Source of the DNA: Rickettsiales bacterium
GTDB taxonomy: Bacteria; Pseudomonadota; Alphaproteobacteria; Rickettsiales; JALZUV01
NCBI GenBank assembly: GCA_023301245.1
Contig: JALZUV010000119.1
Coordinates: forward strand, 1-7,251
DNA: 7,251 nt
Direction: 5' to 3'
The notes under the pieces are model-generated. The model worked only from the letters and a program-made list of their open reading frames with translations, was not told the DNA's origin and made no database searches. Of this stretch, positions 1-6,807 are shown piece by piece. Each line of letters begins with the position of its first letter. Within the stretch, counting starts at the first letter, position 1. The position numbers and the translations under genes are program-made.

Positions 1-126
1 CAGCAGAGGAGGAAGCTCCAGCAGAGGAGGAAGCTCCAGCAGAGGAGGAAGCTCCAGCAGAGGAGGAAGCTCCAGCAGAGGAGGAAGCTCCAGCAGAGGG
101 GGAAGCTCCAGCAGAGGGGGAAGCTC
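1..126 (+). repeat. 18-bp in-frame tandem repeat (7 units visible)
   Basis: Seven head-to-tail 18-base units of CAGCAGAGGAGGAAGCTC type run from base 1 to 126. Units 1-5 (1-90) are identical at every base, including third codon positions. Units 6 and 7 (91-126) share one A-to-G change that turns a Glu codon into Gly. The array is cut by the window edge, so total copy number is unknown. The unit is a multiple of three, so gain or loss of copies keeps the frame. Identity at silent positions points to recent expansion or homogenisation by slippage or recombination (inference). Confidence 0.97.
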
Positions 127-455
127 CGAAAATGGTGTCACTGGAAGAGGCCAACACGTATAAGCGAGAGATTGCACGTCTTTTGAAATACACCGCCAGC
201 CTTGAAGGTGAAGTGCGTGACCTCAAAGCGAAAGAGCGTGGTGATAAAGTTGACCGCACCCCAGACCGCTACAAAGGCATCCCCTCTGCGATGGAAGGTG
301 CCCCAGTCCAAGACCCACACCTTGGCGACATGACTCCTGAGTTCATCGCTTGGGCACGTGACGGCGGCTACACCAAAGCACAGTTCTTGCAGGTCTACTC
401 CAACCGCATTAAAGACCTCACATACCCCACCCCCAAAGAGGGAGAGGGCAAATAA
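1..455 (+). CDS. Unrecognised phage protein with AEEEAP repeats (3' end only)
   Basis: The reading frame is open from the left edge (first full codon at 3) to a TAA at 453-455, so the gene starts upstream and the ATG at 132 is internal. The visible 150 residues begin with seven six-residue units, five AEEEAP and two AEGEAP, forming an acidic, proline-spaced and probably disordered linker. A charged, probably coiled-coil helix follows (from MVSLEEANTYKRE to about the KAKERGD segment), then a C-terminal segment rich in aromatic and acidic residues (DMTPEFIAWARDGG, then FLQVYSNRI) and a short charged tail. I do not recognise the family. It lies 29 bases before the scaffolding gene, where T7-like phages carry the portal gene or a small head gene, so a head-related role is plausible by position only. 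The ending does not look like a portal C-terminus that I know. Confidence 0.8.
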   Translation, partial: AEEEAPAEEEAPAEEEAPAEEEAPAEEEAPAEGEAPAEGEAPKMVSLEEANTYKREIARLLKYTASLEGEVRDLKAKERGDKVDRTPDRYKGIPSAMEGAPVQDPHLGDMTPEFIAWARDGGYTKAQFLQVYSNRIKDLTYPTPKEGEGK

Positions 456-484
456 CCCAACCGAAGACATAACCAAATAACCTC

Positions 485-1381
485 ATGAAATTAACAAACC
501 TACTCCACGGACACCGTTTCCTCCACTCACCAGAAGGCGACCCCCCAGGGGCACCCCCCACCCCGCCATCTGATCCACCTCCTTCTGACCCACCAACTGA
601 ACTCCCACCGCTCATCGGTGAAGACCTCAGCTTCGCAGACGGTTGGCAGGAACGTGTTGGCGAGCATGCCGAAGGGTCCACCTTCAAGAACCTTGCTGAT
701 GTGTTCAAATCCACGAAAGAGGCACAACGCACCATCACCAGTCTCAACCAAGAGAAGGCAGACCTCACCAAGCAGATCGCCGATGGAGTTCCACCAACCC
801 CGAAAGAACTCCCTGCTGATGCCGCCGCTTTCAAAGAACAATTGAAACTCCCAGAGATGCCCGAAGGTGTCCAACTGGGTGATGAAGTTCTCGACAAGGC
901 AATCGGCTACGCAATGGAGAAAGGCTATGGCCCAACAGAGCTTGCTGACTTCCTAGCATTCGACCTTCAACGTGCCAGCATGGAAGCTGAAGCCGCGAAG
1001 AATGATGCCTTCAACCGTATCGGTGAAGCCAAAAAATCCATCATTGATACGGTGGGTGAACAGAATTACGAGACAACTATCAGTGATGCTAAGTTCGTTT
1101 CCGAAACTCTGGGCCTCCCTCTTGAAGCTGAAGACCTCGTCAACCAACCCAACATGGTGGTTGCTCTGTCCAAGCTGAAGACATCATTGAGCGAAGGCAC
1201 GTTGAAAGGTGCTAGCGTTGGGGGTGTTCAGATTACGTCTGGTGGAAAACTTTCACAGGCAGAGGACATCCTCACAAACCCTGAGAACCCTTTAAACAAA
1301 GCATTCTATGACTCATCCCACCCCCAACATGAGCAATCGGTGCAAACTCATGCTCGACTTATCTCAGAATCCGCGCAATAG
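485..1381 (+). CDS. Scaffolding (capsid assembly) protein
   Basis: The 298-residue product is close in length to the T7 gp9 scaffold (about 307). A proline-rich, probably disordered stretch spans about residues 16-42. Next comes LSFADGW (48-54), a helical/coiled-coil region (about 70-98, STKEAQRTITSLNQEKADL), and long charged helices. The C-terminal segment, NPENPLNKAF (265-274) followed by HPQH (279-282), resembles the ending I associate with podovirus scaffold-type proteins, where the C-terminus usually contacts the capsid protein. Such proteins help coat subunits form a procapsid and leave before or during DNA packaging. The gene sits directly before the capsid gene, as in T7. The ATG at 485 has no Shine-Dalgarno sequence and follows an A/C-rich 29-base gap; the stop is TAG at 1379-1381, with a terminator about 48 bases later. 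The family call rests on sequence character plus position. Confidence 0.8.
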   Translation: MKLTNLLHGHRFLHSPEGDPPGAPPTPPSDPPPSDPPTELPPLIGEDLSFADGWQERVGEHAEGSTFKNLADVFKSTKEAQRTITSLNQEKADLTKQIADGVPPTPKELPADAAAFKEQLKLPEMPEGVQLGDEVLDKAIGYAMEKGYGPTELADFLAFDLQRASMEAEAAKNDAFNRIGEAKKSIIDTVGEQNYETTISDAKFVSETLGLPLEAEDLVNQPNMVVALSKLKTSLSEGTLKGASVGGVQITSGGKLSQAEDILTNPENPLNKAFYDSSHPQHEQSVQTHARLISESAQ

Positions 1382-1428
1382 TTCGGTGCTTCGCAGGTAA
1401 TGCGGGTATTCATATTGCTAACATCGGG

Positions 1429-1467
1429 AGATCCCCACCTTGGTTTACTAGGGTGGGGATCTTTTTT
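1429..1467 (+). terminator. Rho-independent terminator after the scaffold gene
   Basis: A perfect 11-bp stem pairs AGATCCCCACC (1429-1439) with GGTGGGGATCT (1452-1462). The loop is 12 bases and a T run follows (1462-1467). There is no matching T run on the opposite strand, so it should act on rightward transcription. It separates the scaffold gene from the capsid gene. Confidence 0.9.
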
Positions 1468-1476
1468 GTTGACGAT

Positions 1477-1495
1477 CTAGCACCCAACGTGCTAG
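1477..1495. promoter_or_regulatory. Perfect 7-bp inverted repeat in the capsid upstream region
   Basis: CTAGCAC (1477-1483) is followed by the spacer CCAAC and the exact reverse complement GTGCTAG (1489-1495). The right arm is also part of the ten-base palindrome GTGCTAGCAC (1489-1498). It lies just after the scaffold terminator and about 185 bases before the capsid start. It could be a protein-binding site, an RNA hairpin or a processing site; nothing decides between these. The same heptamer is unusually common in the coding sequence of the window. Confidence 0.45.
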
Positions 1496-1636
1496 CACTT
1501 GTTCAGTCATCGAAGTGTGAGACAATCCTTGCTGGACCTTTAATCAACGAAGACCACTCAGTTTCTTGAATCGACCCTTGAAAGCAGAGTTGGACAAACC
1601 TCACGGACCCAGCAAGCGCCAAAGGATAACCGGAAC

Positions 1637-1679
1637 AAAAAGACTACCATCTTTTTTAACCTCTTATTTATACACTAAA
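1637..1679 (+). promoter_or_regulatory. AT-rich leader of the capsid gene with weak A/T hairpin
   Basis: AAAAAGA (1637-1643) can pair with TCTTTTT (1650-1656) over a six-base loop. A T-rich stretch, CTTTTTTAACC (1651-1661), and an A-rich approach to the ATG (TACACTAAAATG, 1671-1682) follow. The next gene's leader has a near-identical CTTTTTAACC (2642-2651) and a CTAAAA just before its ATG. No Shine-Dalgarno sequence is present. The shared words suggest a common initiation or transcription element, but its nature is unproven. The all-A/T stem is too weak to call a terminator alone. Confidence 0.35.
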
Positions 1680-2606
1680 ATGAACATGACACCACATGAG
1701 CATGCCCAGATTTCTTACGGGCAGCAATGGAAAGCTCGAATTTCCAAGAAGATCAACATCCTAAAGGATTACGTGACCTACAAGCCAGACTGCTCTGGCC
1801 GCTACGCTACCATCGAACAATTCGGCGACCTTGATCTTGAAGAGAAAACTGCCCGCTTTGAAGAGAAAGCCGCTGTTGAACTCCCAACCGCACGCGCCTT
1901 CATCTTCCCAAAGAACTTTGAACGCACAGTTCACTTCGATGAGGACGACGAATGGAAGCTCAACCGTCTCGGCGTCCCCATGCCTGAAGCCGCCATGCGT
2001 CTCATGCAAGCCGGTGAACGCACAATGGAGGACATTATCATGGAAGCCATCCTCGGCACTACCACTATTGGTGCTGGTGCGAACGAGGCTATGACCACTG
2101 AGATCCTTGATGGCGACCAAGTTGTCGGAGTCACAGTTGGCAGCGCCAATGGCAACACTAACCTCTCCCGTGCTAAGATCCTTGAAGCCATCCGTGTTTT
2201 CATGGACAACGATGCTTGGGGCCAAGGCACAGACGATGACGAAATGCTCTGCATGGGCGTCACTCCGAAGGCACTCTTCGCACTCTGGGAAGACACCGTT
2301 GTGACTAGCTCAGACTTCCGCCAGTTCGCTGGAGGCAAGCCATTCGACAAAGGGATGATCGAGAATTTCCTCGGTGTTAAGTTCCTCGTCTCCAGCCGCT
2401 TCGCTAACCACAAGACAGGAAATATCCAGTCCTGCCCAATGTGGTTGAAGTCAAAGGTCTGCTACGGCGACTGGAAGAAAGCTTCCACCCGTGTCTGGAA
2501 CACTCCAGGCAATGGTGCTGACAATATCCGCTTCAAGTTCCGCGCTGGTGCAGTGCGTGAGGAGAAGAAAGGCGTTGTTAACATCCTCGCTGACATCTCT
2601 GTCTAA
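1680..2606 (+). CDS. Major capsid protein (probable)
   Basis: The 308-residue product follows the scaffold gene and precedes a small decoration-like gene and the tail tube genes, the slot of T7 gene 10. The sequence has the soluble alpha/beta, acidic, Asp/Glu-rich character of podovirus coat proteins, including RAFIFPKNFERTVHFDEDDE near residue 75 and a beta-like C-terminus ending VVNILADISV. An HK97-type fold is expected for tailed-phage capsids; I infer it rather than see it. I chose ATG 1680 (MNMTPHEHAQ) over the in-frame TTG at 1566: the upstream 38 residues are basic and low quality, 1566 sits in apparent leader DNA, and an AT-rich leader ends at 1680. An ATG two codons later (1686) is also possible. 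A strong terminator follows the TAA stop. A virion protein N-terminus would settle the start. Confidence 0.8.
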   Translation: MNMTPHEHAQISYGQQWKARISKKINILKDYVTYKPDCSGRYATIEQFGDLDLEEKTARFEEKAAVELPTARAFIFPKNFERTVHFDEDDEWKLNRLGVPMPEAAMRLMQAGERTMEDIIMEAILGTTTIGAGANEAMTTEILDGDQVVGVTVGSANGNTNLSRAKILEAIRVFMDNDAWGQGTDDDEMLCMGVTPKALFALWEDTVVTSSDFRQFAGGKPFDKGMIENFLGVKFLVSSRFANHKTGNIQSCPMWLKSKVCYGDWKKASTRVWNTPGNGADNIRFKFRAGAVREEKKGVVNILADISV

Positions 2607-2617
2607 CCCACACCTTT

Positions 2618-2647
2618 AGCGGTGTCGGGATTCCGGCATCGCTTTTT
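2618..2647 (+). terminator. Rho-independent terminator after the capsid gene
   Basis: GCGGTGTCGG (2619-2628) pairs with CCGGCATCGC (2633-2642) across a GATT tetraloop, giving 10 bp with two G-T wobbles; A2618-T2643 can add an eleventh pair. TTTTT follows (2643-2647). It starts 12 bases after the capsid stop and ends 30 bases before the next start codon. Confidence 0.88.
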
Positions 2648-2677
2648 AACCCTTTTTAATTTTTACCATCTAAAACA
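2642..2677 (+). promoter_or_regulatory. T-rich leader of the decoration-like gene
   Basis: The stretch between the terminator and the ATG at 2678 is pyrimidine/T-rich, then A-rich (CTAAAA at 2670-2675). It shares CTTTTTAACC with the capsid leader (one T fewer), TACCATCT with 1645-1652, and TTTACCAT (2662-2669) with the leader of the next gene (3173-3180). There is no Shine-Dalgarno sequence. Function is unproven; it may be a translation element or part of a promoter overlapping the terminator. Confidence 0.35.
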
Positions 2678-3112
2678 ATGGCCCAATTTAAATCAGACAC
2701 TTACACAGCTCAAGAAGCTGCCACAAACAACGCTGCAAACCTCATCGCTACTGCTGAACTTATCAGCGGGAAATCTGCCTTCCTCCAATGCAAGGTCACT
2801 GTCCCAGCTGGCACTGCTGATGGTGATACCATTCTCCTTGGTTATGTCCCCTCTGGGATGACCATCGTTCCAGGTGCTACCGTCTCGGTGGGTGCTGCCG
2901 CTGGTGCTAGCACTTTCGACATTGGTTTTGCCGACAATGCTGATGGCGTTGCTGAAGCTGTCTCGGTAAACACATCCGGCACACGCCTCATCAATGTGAA
3001 AGATGGCGGAGTCAAAAGCACCAAACGACAAGCATTGGTCGCCACCCTAGATGGTGCGCTCACCGCTGGTCGTGTGTTCTTCGTCAACCTCCCGTTGGTC
3101 AACAGTAACTAA
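2678..3112 (+). CDS. Probable head decoration / minor capsid protein
   Basis: The 144-residue product is rich in Ala, Gly, Val and Thr and looks mostly beta-stranded. It has short hydrophobic strands separated by Gly/Asp turns: VTVPAGTADGDTILLGYVPSG, then TIVPGATVSVG, STFDIGFADNADG, and a C-terminal FFVNLPLV strand. This pattern resembles small structural proteins encoded just after the capsid gene in many podoviruses, which often cement or decorate the capsid. That function is an inference from position and composition; no catalytic motif, membrane segment or signal peptide is visible. The start MAQFKSDTYT at 2678 follows an AT-rich leader and a terminator. The gene is flanked by terminators on both sides, so it may be made largely as its own unit or by read-through from the capsid gene. 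A head-fibre or head-completion role remains possible. Confidence 0.6.
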   Translation: MAQFKSDTYTAQEAATNNAANLIATAELISGKSAFLQCKVTVPAGTADGDTILLGYVPSGMTIVPGATVSVGAAAGASTFDIGFADNADGVAEAVSVNTSGTRLINVKDGGVKSTKRQALVATLDGALTAGRVFFVNLPLVNSN

Positions 3113-3136
3113 TCTGGCATTTGGTTATGTCTTCAC

Positions 3137-3170
3137 AAGGGCAGGGAGGGTTTGCCTTCTCTGCCCTTTT
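3137..3170 (+). terminator. Rho-independent terminator before the tail genes
   Basis: A 14-bp stem pairs 3137-3150 (AAGGGCAGGGAGGG) with 3155-3168 (CCTTCTCTGCCCTT), with two G-T wobbles and a TTTG tetraloop. TTTT follows, with a further TTT after two Cs. It lies where T7 has its T-phi terminator, between the capsid region and gene 11, and ends only 17 bases before the next start. The broken T tract suggests it may be leaky, which would let the tail genes be read at a lower level (inference). Confidence 0.87.
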
Positions 3171-3187
3171 CCTTTACCATTACACTC

Positions 3188-3877
3188 ATGAGTCCAATCG
3201 ACATCTGTAACATGGCCCTCGCCCATTTGGGTGATCGTCGGATTTTCCGCCTCGACGACAATGCGGCACAGTCTGATGCTTTGACCCGCTACTGCGTGGA
3301 GTTCTACGCCCAAGCACGGCAAGAGACACTTGCAGCGCACCGTTGGACCTTCGCCAAGCACGCTGAAGGTCTCAGCCGCCGCACAGACGTTGTCACCATC
3401 GGGTATCAATTTGCTCATGAACTTCCCGAAGATTGTCTGCGGTTAATCCGCATCGTTCCAGGGGAAGAACTCACTGATGACCAAGGGGTTGTGAAAGGTG
3501 TCCGCTACGGAATAAAAGGCATCGACCGGTTCAAGATCGTTGGCACCAAGGTTTGGTCGAACTACGAAAACCTCGCAATCGAATACATCCGAGATGTCAA
3601 CGACCCATCTGACTGGACCCCCCATTTTCGCACAGCAGTCTCACGGCTGCTAGCAAGCTACCTCGCCGGACCAACCAGCGATGACCCTCAAGAAGTCGCA
3701 AGGCAGAAAAGGACCTATGAGACCGTCGATCTCCCAAACGCTCAATACTACGATGCTGTTCAAGACAACTCTGGGGAGAACTCAGAGCATGAAGACCGCC
3801 TCGCCGGTTCACTCTCTCTCCGTGCTAGGTATAGCACCAACTACGGTCAATCCGACTCAACCGATTCCAGTTTCTAA
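3188..3877 (+). CDS. Tail tubular protein A-like adaptor (T7 gp11 type)
   Basis: The 229-residue product opens with MSPIDICNMALAHLGDRRI, then DDNAAQSDALTRYCVEFYAQARQETLAAHRWTFA. This is the typical opening of the T7 gp11 family: an Asp-Ile-Cys-Asn helix, Ala-Leu-x-x-Leu-Gly, then a conserved Cys, Tyr and Trp-x-Phe-Ala. Such proteins form the ring connecting the portal to the tail nozzle. The C-terminus is polar and Ser-rich (about the last 40 residues). The ATG at 3188 is chosen because the conserved N-terminus starts there. An in-frame TTG at 3152 falls in the loop of the preceding terminator and is rejected. There is no Shine-Dalgarno sequence. The stop overlaps the next start (TAATG), as expected for translational coupling with the nozzle gene. 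Confidence 0.88.
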   Translation: MSPIDICNMALAHLGDRRIFRLDDNAAQSDALTRYCVEFYAQARQETLAAHRWTFAKHAEGLSRRTDVVTIGYQFAHELPEDCLRLIRIVPGEELTDDQGVVKGVRYGIKGIDRFKIVGTKVWSNYENLAIEYIRDVNDPSDWTPHFRTAVSRLLASYLAGPTSDDPQEVARQKRTYETVDLPNAQYYDAVQDNSGENSEHEDRLAGSLSLRARYSTNYGQSDSTDSSF

Positions 3878-6294
3878 TGCCTGAGACCCAAAAACTAAAC
3901 CTGAATGCAGGTGAACTTTCCGACGAATTAGCCGGACGTATCGACCTACCAAAGTTCAATTCAGGGTGTGAAATCTTAGAAAATGCACGTGTCCTCCGCG
4001 CCGGTGGAGTGACCCGCCGTGCTGGTTTCCAATTCGTGGGTGCCACTGTCGATGAGACTAAGAAGACCCGCCTACTTGGTTTCCGCTTTTCCGAAGCGCA
4101 AGGCTACGTTGTCGAACTTGGGGACCACACTATGCGGATCATCCATGGTGGGGAGATCCAGCCAACGGTCTATGCTACACCGTGGGGGGAGGATAAAATC
4201 TTTGCCCTCCAATTCGCCCAACGAATTGACCGTATCATTGTCACTCACCCAGACATCCCAGTCCACAACATCGTGCGCTTTAGCGATGACACGTGGGAGG
4301 TGAGTGAGTTCCCTTGGCAGGAAAGAATTTGGGAACTATTCCCATCAACAGAGGAAGTCATCATGACCCCAGGTGGTCTCACCGGTGACACCACAATCAA
4401 TTCTAGCATCCCACTATTTGGAGACACTTGGGTAGGCGACCGCATCCGCATTGACCACGTTGTTGGTGAGTCAAGAAATGAACACCTCGTCGAGACAGCA
4501 ACTGGTAGCAGGGAAAATTTCTCCCCTCAAAACGGTAACTATGCTATCGGTGACACTGTCTTTCAGCGCATCTCTGATACGGATTTCTACTATGTGGCTG
4601 TGCAAGACTATGCTGGTGCAAGTGACTATGTCGTCGGACAGGACAACCTTGAGGACTATCCTCAATTTTTTGCCCAAACTCTCGAACTCGTCCCCCCCAC
4701 CGCCGTCGAAGAAGGTTGGGTTTTTGAAACATTCGGCACGTGGACAGGGGTATATTGGGTTCAAAGGTCACTTAACGAAGGTGTATCTTGGGACACAATC
4801 AGAGTAGTGTCCTCAGATGACAACCGCAATGAGCGCGTGGCAGAGACCGAAGAGTCACCAGCGTTGATCAGAGTGATCATACCACAGTATGGCCCACAAC
4901 GGGCGTTCCGTGTTGAACTCACAATCAACTCCTATGCCGCTTCCGGTCATGCTTTGGTCACTGCGGTGAACTCTAGCACCGAGGTGGCGGTAACGGTCGA
5001 GAGTCCATTCCAATCCCTGCAATCCTCATCCCAGTGGTATGAAGATGCGTTCTCACCACGTAATGGCTATGCAGTCGGAGTCACATTCTACCAAGGGCGT
5101 CTCTGCTTCGGTGGGACTGAGAAGCGGCCACAGACACTCTGGCTTTCCAGAACTCAGAAGCCTTTCGACTTCGCACTCGGCACGCTAGCCACAGACGGCA
5201 TGAGTTTCCAAACGGATGCTGAAGGTTACGAAGCAATCACATGGCTCTCCTCTCACCTGTCACTCCTTGTGGGGACAACGCTAGGTGTCTGGGCCATCTC
5301 CTCGCCAGATGGCAGCACAATCACACCAGAGAACAACGGCATCAATCGACAGATGCAGATTGGCGCACAGCAAGGTTTCCAAGCATCCCCTGTGCAGAAC
5401 AATGTCCTCTTCCTCCAATATAAAGGCAGGAAGATCCAAGAGCTAACTGGAGGCTCTGTCGAATATGGCGGGTATCTTTCAGCGGATCTTACGCAGCTAG
5501 CAACACACGTCACACGTGGTGGCGTCACACAGATGGTCACAGGCGAATTGCCTGACTCCACGCTGTTCTTGGTGAGTGGCGGGGAGATCCCTTTGCTCAC
5601 TTACGAGCGGGCGCAGAATGTCGTTGGGTGGGCACGTTGGAAGACAGACGGTGCTTTCGAGAGTTTTGCCACCACTTCAGGTGATGGTGAGGATGATGAC
5701 CACTATGCGGTTGTGGAACGAAATGGTCGCAGGTTCATCGAATATCTAGCACCGGACATGCTACGTATTGAAGAGGCCAATGATGTGAGGAATTTGCGCT
5801 TCCTTGACTGCTACACGGAAAAGGTTTCCGAAGAAGTTTTCTCGACGGTGGAAGGTTTAGAACGGTTCGATGGGATGGACATTGACACATTCATTGATGG
5901 CGAACCACATGGCCTAGCACCCGTCATTGGTGGTGTGGTGCAGTTGCCACGGTCGGGGAAGAATGTCATGGTGGGACTCCCTTACACCACAGAAGTTCGC
6001 CCCAAGTCACTTGACTTCGGTGCCATCGGCAGCAAAAGCTCAATCAGCGAGGTGCTAGTGCGCTTCCGAAACACACTTGGTGGGGAGGTGAGCCAAGACC
6101 GAGAGAACTGGTCTGAAATTCAGCAGCAGCACCCGAGAACCACTGGTGGCGACCCACTGCCACTACTCTCTGAGGACTTCCAATCAACACCGCACTCGAC
6201 ATGGGAGCGCAAACCGAGTATCTCAATCAGGCAGAATCAACCCCTACCCATGACCATCTTGGCCATGCGTATAAAAACAAAGTCCTCAAAATAG
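3877..6294 (+). CDS. Tail tubular protein B-like nozzle (T7 gp12 type)
   Basis: The 805-residue product is close to T7 gp12 in length (about 794). The N-terminus has the family signature LNAGELSDELAGRIDLPKF, then SGC, LENARV and GGVTRRAGFQFVG (about residues 9-55). A second conserved block covers residues 396-424 (NGYAVGVTFYQGRLCFGGT, then PQTLWLSRTQ), followed by LLVGTTLGVWAISS (about 463-477) and a KGRKIQEL element (about 516). Near the C-terminus the GLERFDGMDIDTFIDGEPH segment and VMVGLPYTTEVRP match the usual ending. This family forms the hollow tail nozzle beneath the adaptor ring, through which DNA and core proteins are ejected. It overlaps the adaptor gene by one base and ends one base before the next gene. 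No inserted enzymatic domain is apparent. Confidence 0.9.
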   Translation: MPETQKLNLNAGELSDELAGRIDLPKFNSGCEILENARVLRAGGVTRRAGFQFVGATVDETKKTRLLGFRFSEAQGYVVELGDHTMRIIHGGEIQPTVYATPWGEDKIFALQFAQRIDRIIVTHPDIPVHNIVRFSDDTWEVSEFPWQERIWELFPSTEEVIMTPGGLTGDTTINSSIPLFGDTWVGDRIRIDHVVGESRNEHLVETATGSRENFSPQNGNYAIGDTVFQRISDTDFYYVAVQDYAGASDYVVGQDNLEDYPQFFAQTLELVPPTAVEEGWVFETFGTWTGVYWVQRSLNEGVSWDTIRVVSSDDNRNERVAETEESPALIRVIIPQYGPQRAFRVELTINSYAASGHALVTAVNSSTEVAVTVESPFQSLQSSSQWYEDAFSPRNGYAVGVTFYQGRLCFGGTEKRPQTLWLSRTQKPFDFALGTLATDGMSFQTDAEGYEAITWLSSHLSLLVGTTLGVWAISSPDGSTITPENNGINRQMQIGAQQGFQASPVQNNVLFLQYKGRKIQELTGGSVEYGGYLSADLTQLATHVTRGGVTQMVTGELPDSTLFLVSGGEIPLLTYERAQNVVGWARWKTDGAFESFATTSGDGEDDDHYAVVERNGRRFIEYLAPDMLRIEEANDVRNLRFLDCYTEKVSEEVFSTVEGLERFDGMDIDTFIDGEPHGLAPVIGGVVQLPRSGKNVMVGLPYTTEVRPKSLDFGAIGSKSSISEVLVRFRNTLGGEVSQDRENWSEIQQQHPRTTGGDPLPLLSEDFQSTPHSTWERKPSISIRQNQPLPMTILAMRIKTKSSK

Positions 6295-6295
6295 T

Positions 6296-6805
6296 ATGGC
6301 CAGCGCAGCAGTCCTCATTGTCTCCACTCTCGTATCAGCGGGCACCGCTTTGAATGCCCAGAAATCAGCAGAGGAAGCAGCCAATGCACAGTCCCAGAGC
6401 CAGCAGAACCTACTCGAACGGCGGGCAGAGGACCAGCGGCAAGCACTCATTGAGAACTCAAAACGCCAGCAGGACAACAAGCAGCGCCGCCTAGCACAGT
6501 TGCGTGCCAGCCAAGCAGCTTCCGGTTTTGACACAACGAGTGGGACTTCCCTCGCCATCTTCGGAGACATCGAAGGGCGTCTTGATGAGGACATTGACGA
6601 ATCCACCAGCCGTGGGTTGGATGCTATTGGGACCCTCGACAACCAAAGGAACAGCCTAGCATTCAGTGATGACCTTCGTGCCGATGCTGGCGGCGCACAA
6701 CGTCTCGGCATTGGCATCAATGCAGCAACCGGTTTTGTGTCTGGTGCAAGGAGCAACTTTCAAAGAACAGGCAATGGCCCTAACCCATTTGGAATCTTCA
6801 ACTAA
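6296..6805 (+). CDS. Small internal virion / ejection protein (T7 gp14-like)
   Basis: The 169-residue product has a hydrophobic N-terminal helix (residues 2-19, ASAAVLIVSTLVSAGTAL). A long, very polar, Gln/Arg/Glu-rich coiled-coil-like stretch follows (about 20-75), then a Gly/Ser/Asp-rich C-terminal half. T7 gp14 is about 196 residues with a comparable position, and in T7 it is ejected into the host envelope as part of a DNA-transfer channel. The membrane-like N-terminus fits that role. The helix could be mistaken for a secretion signal, but the context (one base after the nozzle gene, two bases before another virion gene) argues for an ejected core protein. Sequence conservation in this group is low, so the call rests mainly on order, size and architecture. 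No Shine-Dalgarno sequence is seen; translation is probably coupled to the upstream gene. Confidence 0.68.
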   Translation: MASAAVLIVSTLVSAGTALNAQKSAEEAANAQSQSQQNLLERRAEDQRQALIENSKRQQDNKQRRLAQLRASQAASGFDTTSGTSLAIFGDIEGRLDEDIDESTSRGLDAIGTLDNQRNSLAFSDDLRADAGGAQRLGIGINAATGFVSGARSNFQRTGNGPNPFGIFN

Positions 6806-6807
6806 CC

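Larger units (their letters stand above)
1382..1679 (+). other. 298-base non-coding region upstream of the capsid gene
   Basis: No convincing gene lies here. It contains the terminator at 1429-1467, the inverted repeat at 1477-1495, and an AT-rich capsid leader at 1637-1679. The corresponding place in T7 carries the strong late promoter for gene 10, so a promoter for the capsid gene is expected somewhere in 1468-1670. No standard -35/-10 pair is convincing, and no repeated phage-polymerase-like promoter can be defined from one copy. A TTG at 1566 opens the capsid frame but is not credible as the start. Confidence 0.6.

Noticed and set aside
132..455. Separate small gene starting at ATG 132
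   Set aside because: The same frame stays open to the left edge through the in-frame AEEEAP repeat, so this ATG is internal.
1469..1497. Sigma70-type promoter with TTGACG as -35
   Set aside because: At 17-base spacing the -10 position reads CTAGCA, which is not a plausible -10 element.
1637..1657. Terminator from the AAAAAGA/TCTTTTT hairpin
   Set aside because: The stem is nearly all A-T and a strong terminator already lies upstream. It is kept only as part of the capsid leader.
1566..1679. TTG-initiated 38-residue N-terminal extension of the capsid protein
   Set aside because: The extension is basic and low in conserved character, overlaps the AT-rich leader and hairpin, and ATG 1680 is a better start. 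It could be revisited with N-terminal protein data.
3152..3187. TTG start for the adaptor gene
   Set aside because: It lies in the loop of the terminator hairpin, and the conserved gp11-type N-terminus begins at ATG 3188.
5253..5600. Minus-strand ORFs opposite the nozzle, capsid and other genes
   Set aside because: They are antisense shadows of genes with clear family signatures, and show no convincing protein features or upstream signals of their own.
6296..6355. Secretion signal peptide on the 169-residue protein
   Set aside because: The helix looks signal-like, but the virion-operon context fits an ejected membrane-active core protein better.
6366..6378. Match of CAGCAGAGGAAGC to the left-edge repeat unit
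   Set aside because: This short match encodes part of an Ala/Glu helix and is single-copy, so it is probably coincidence.
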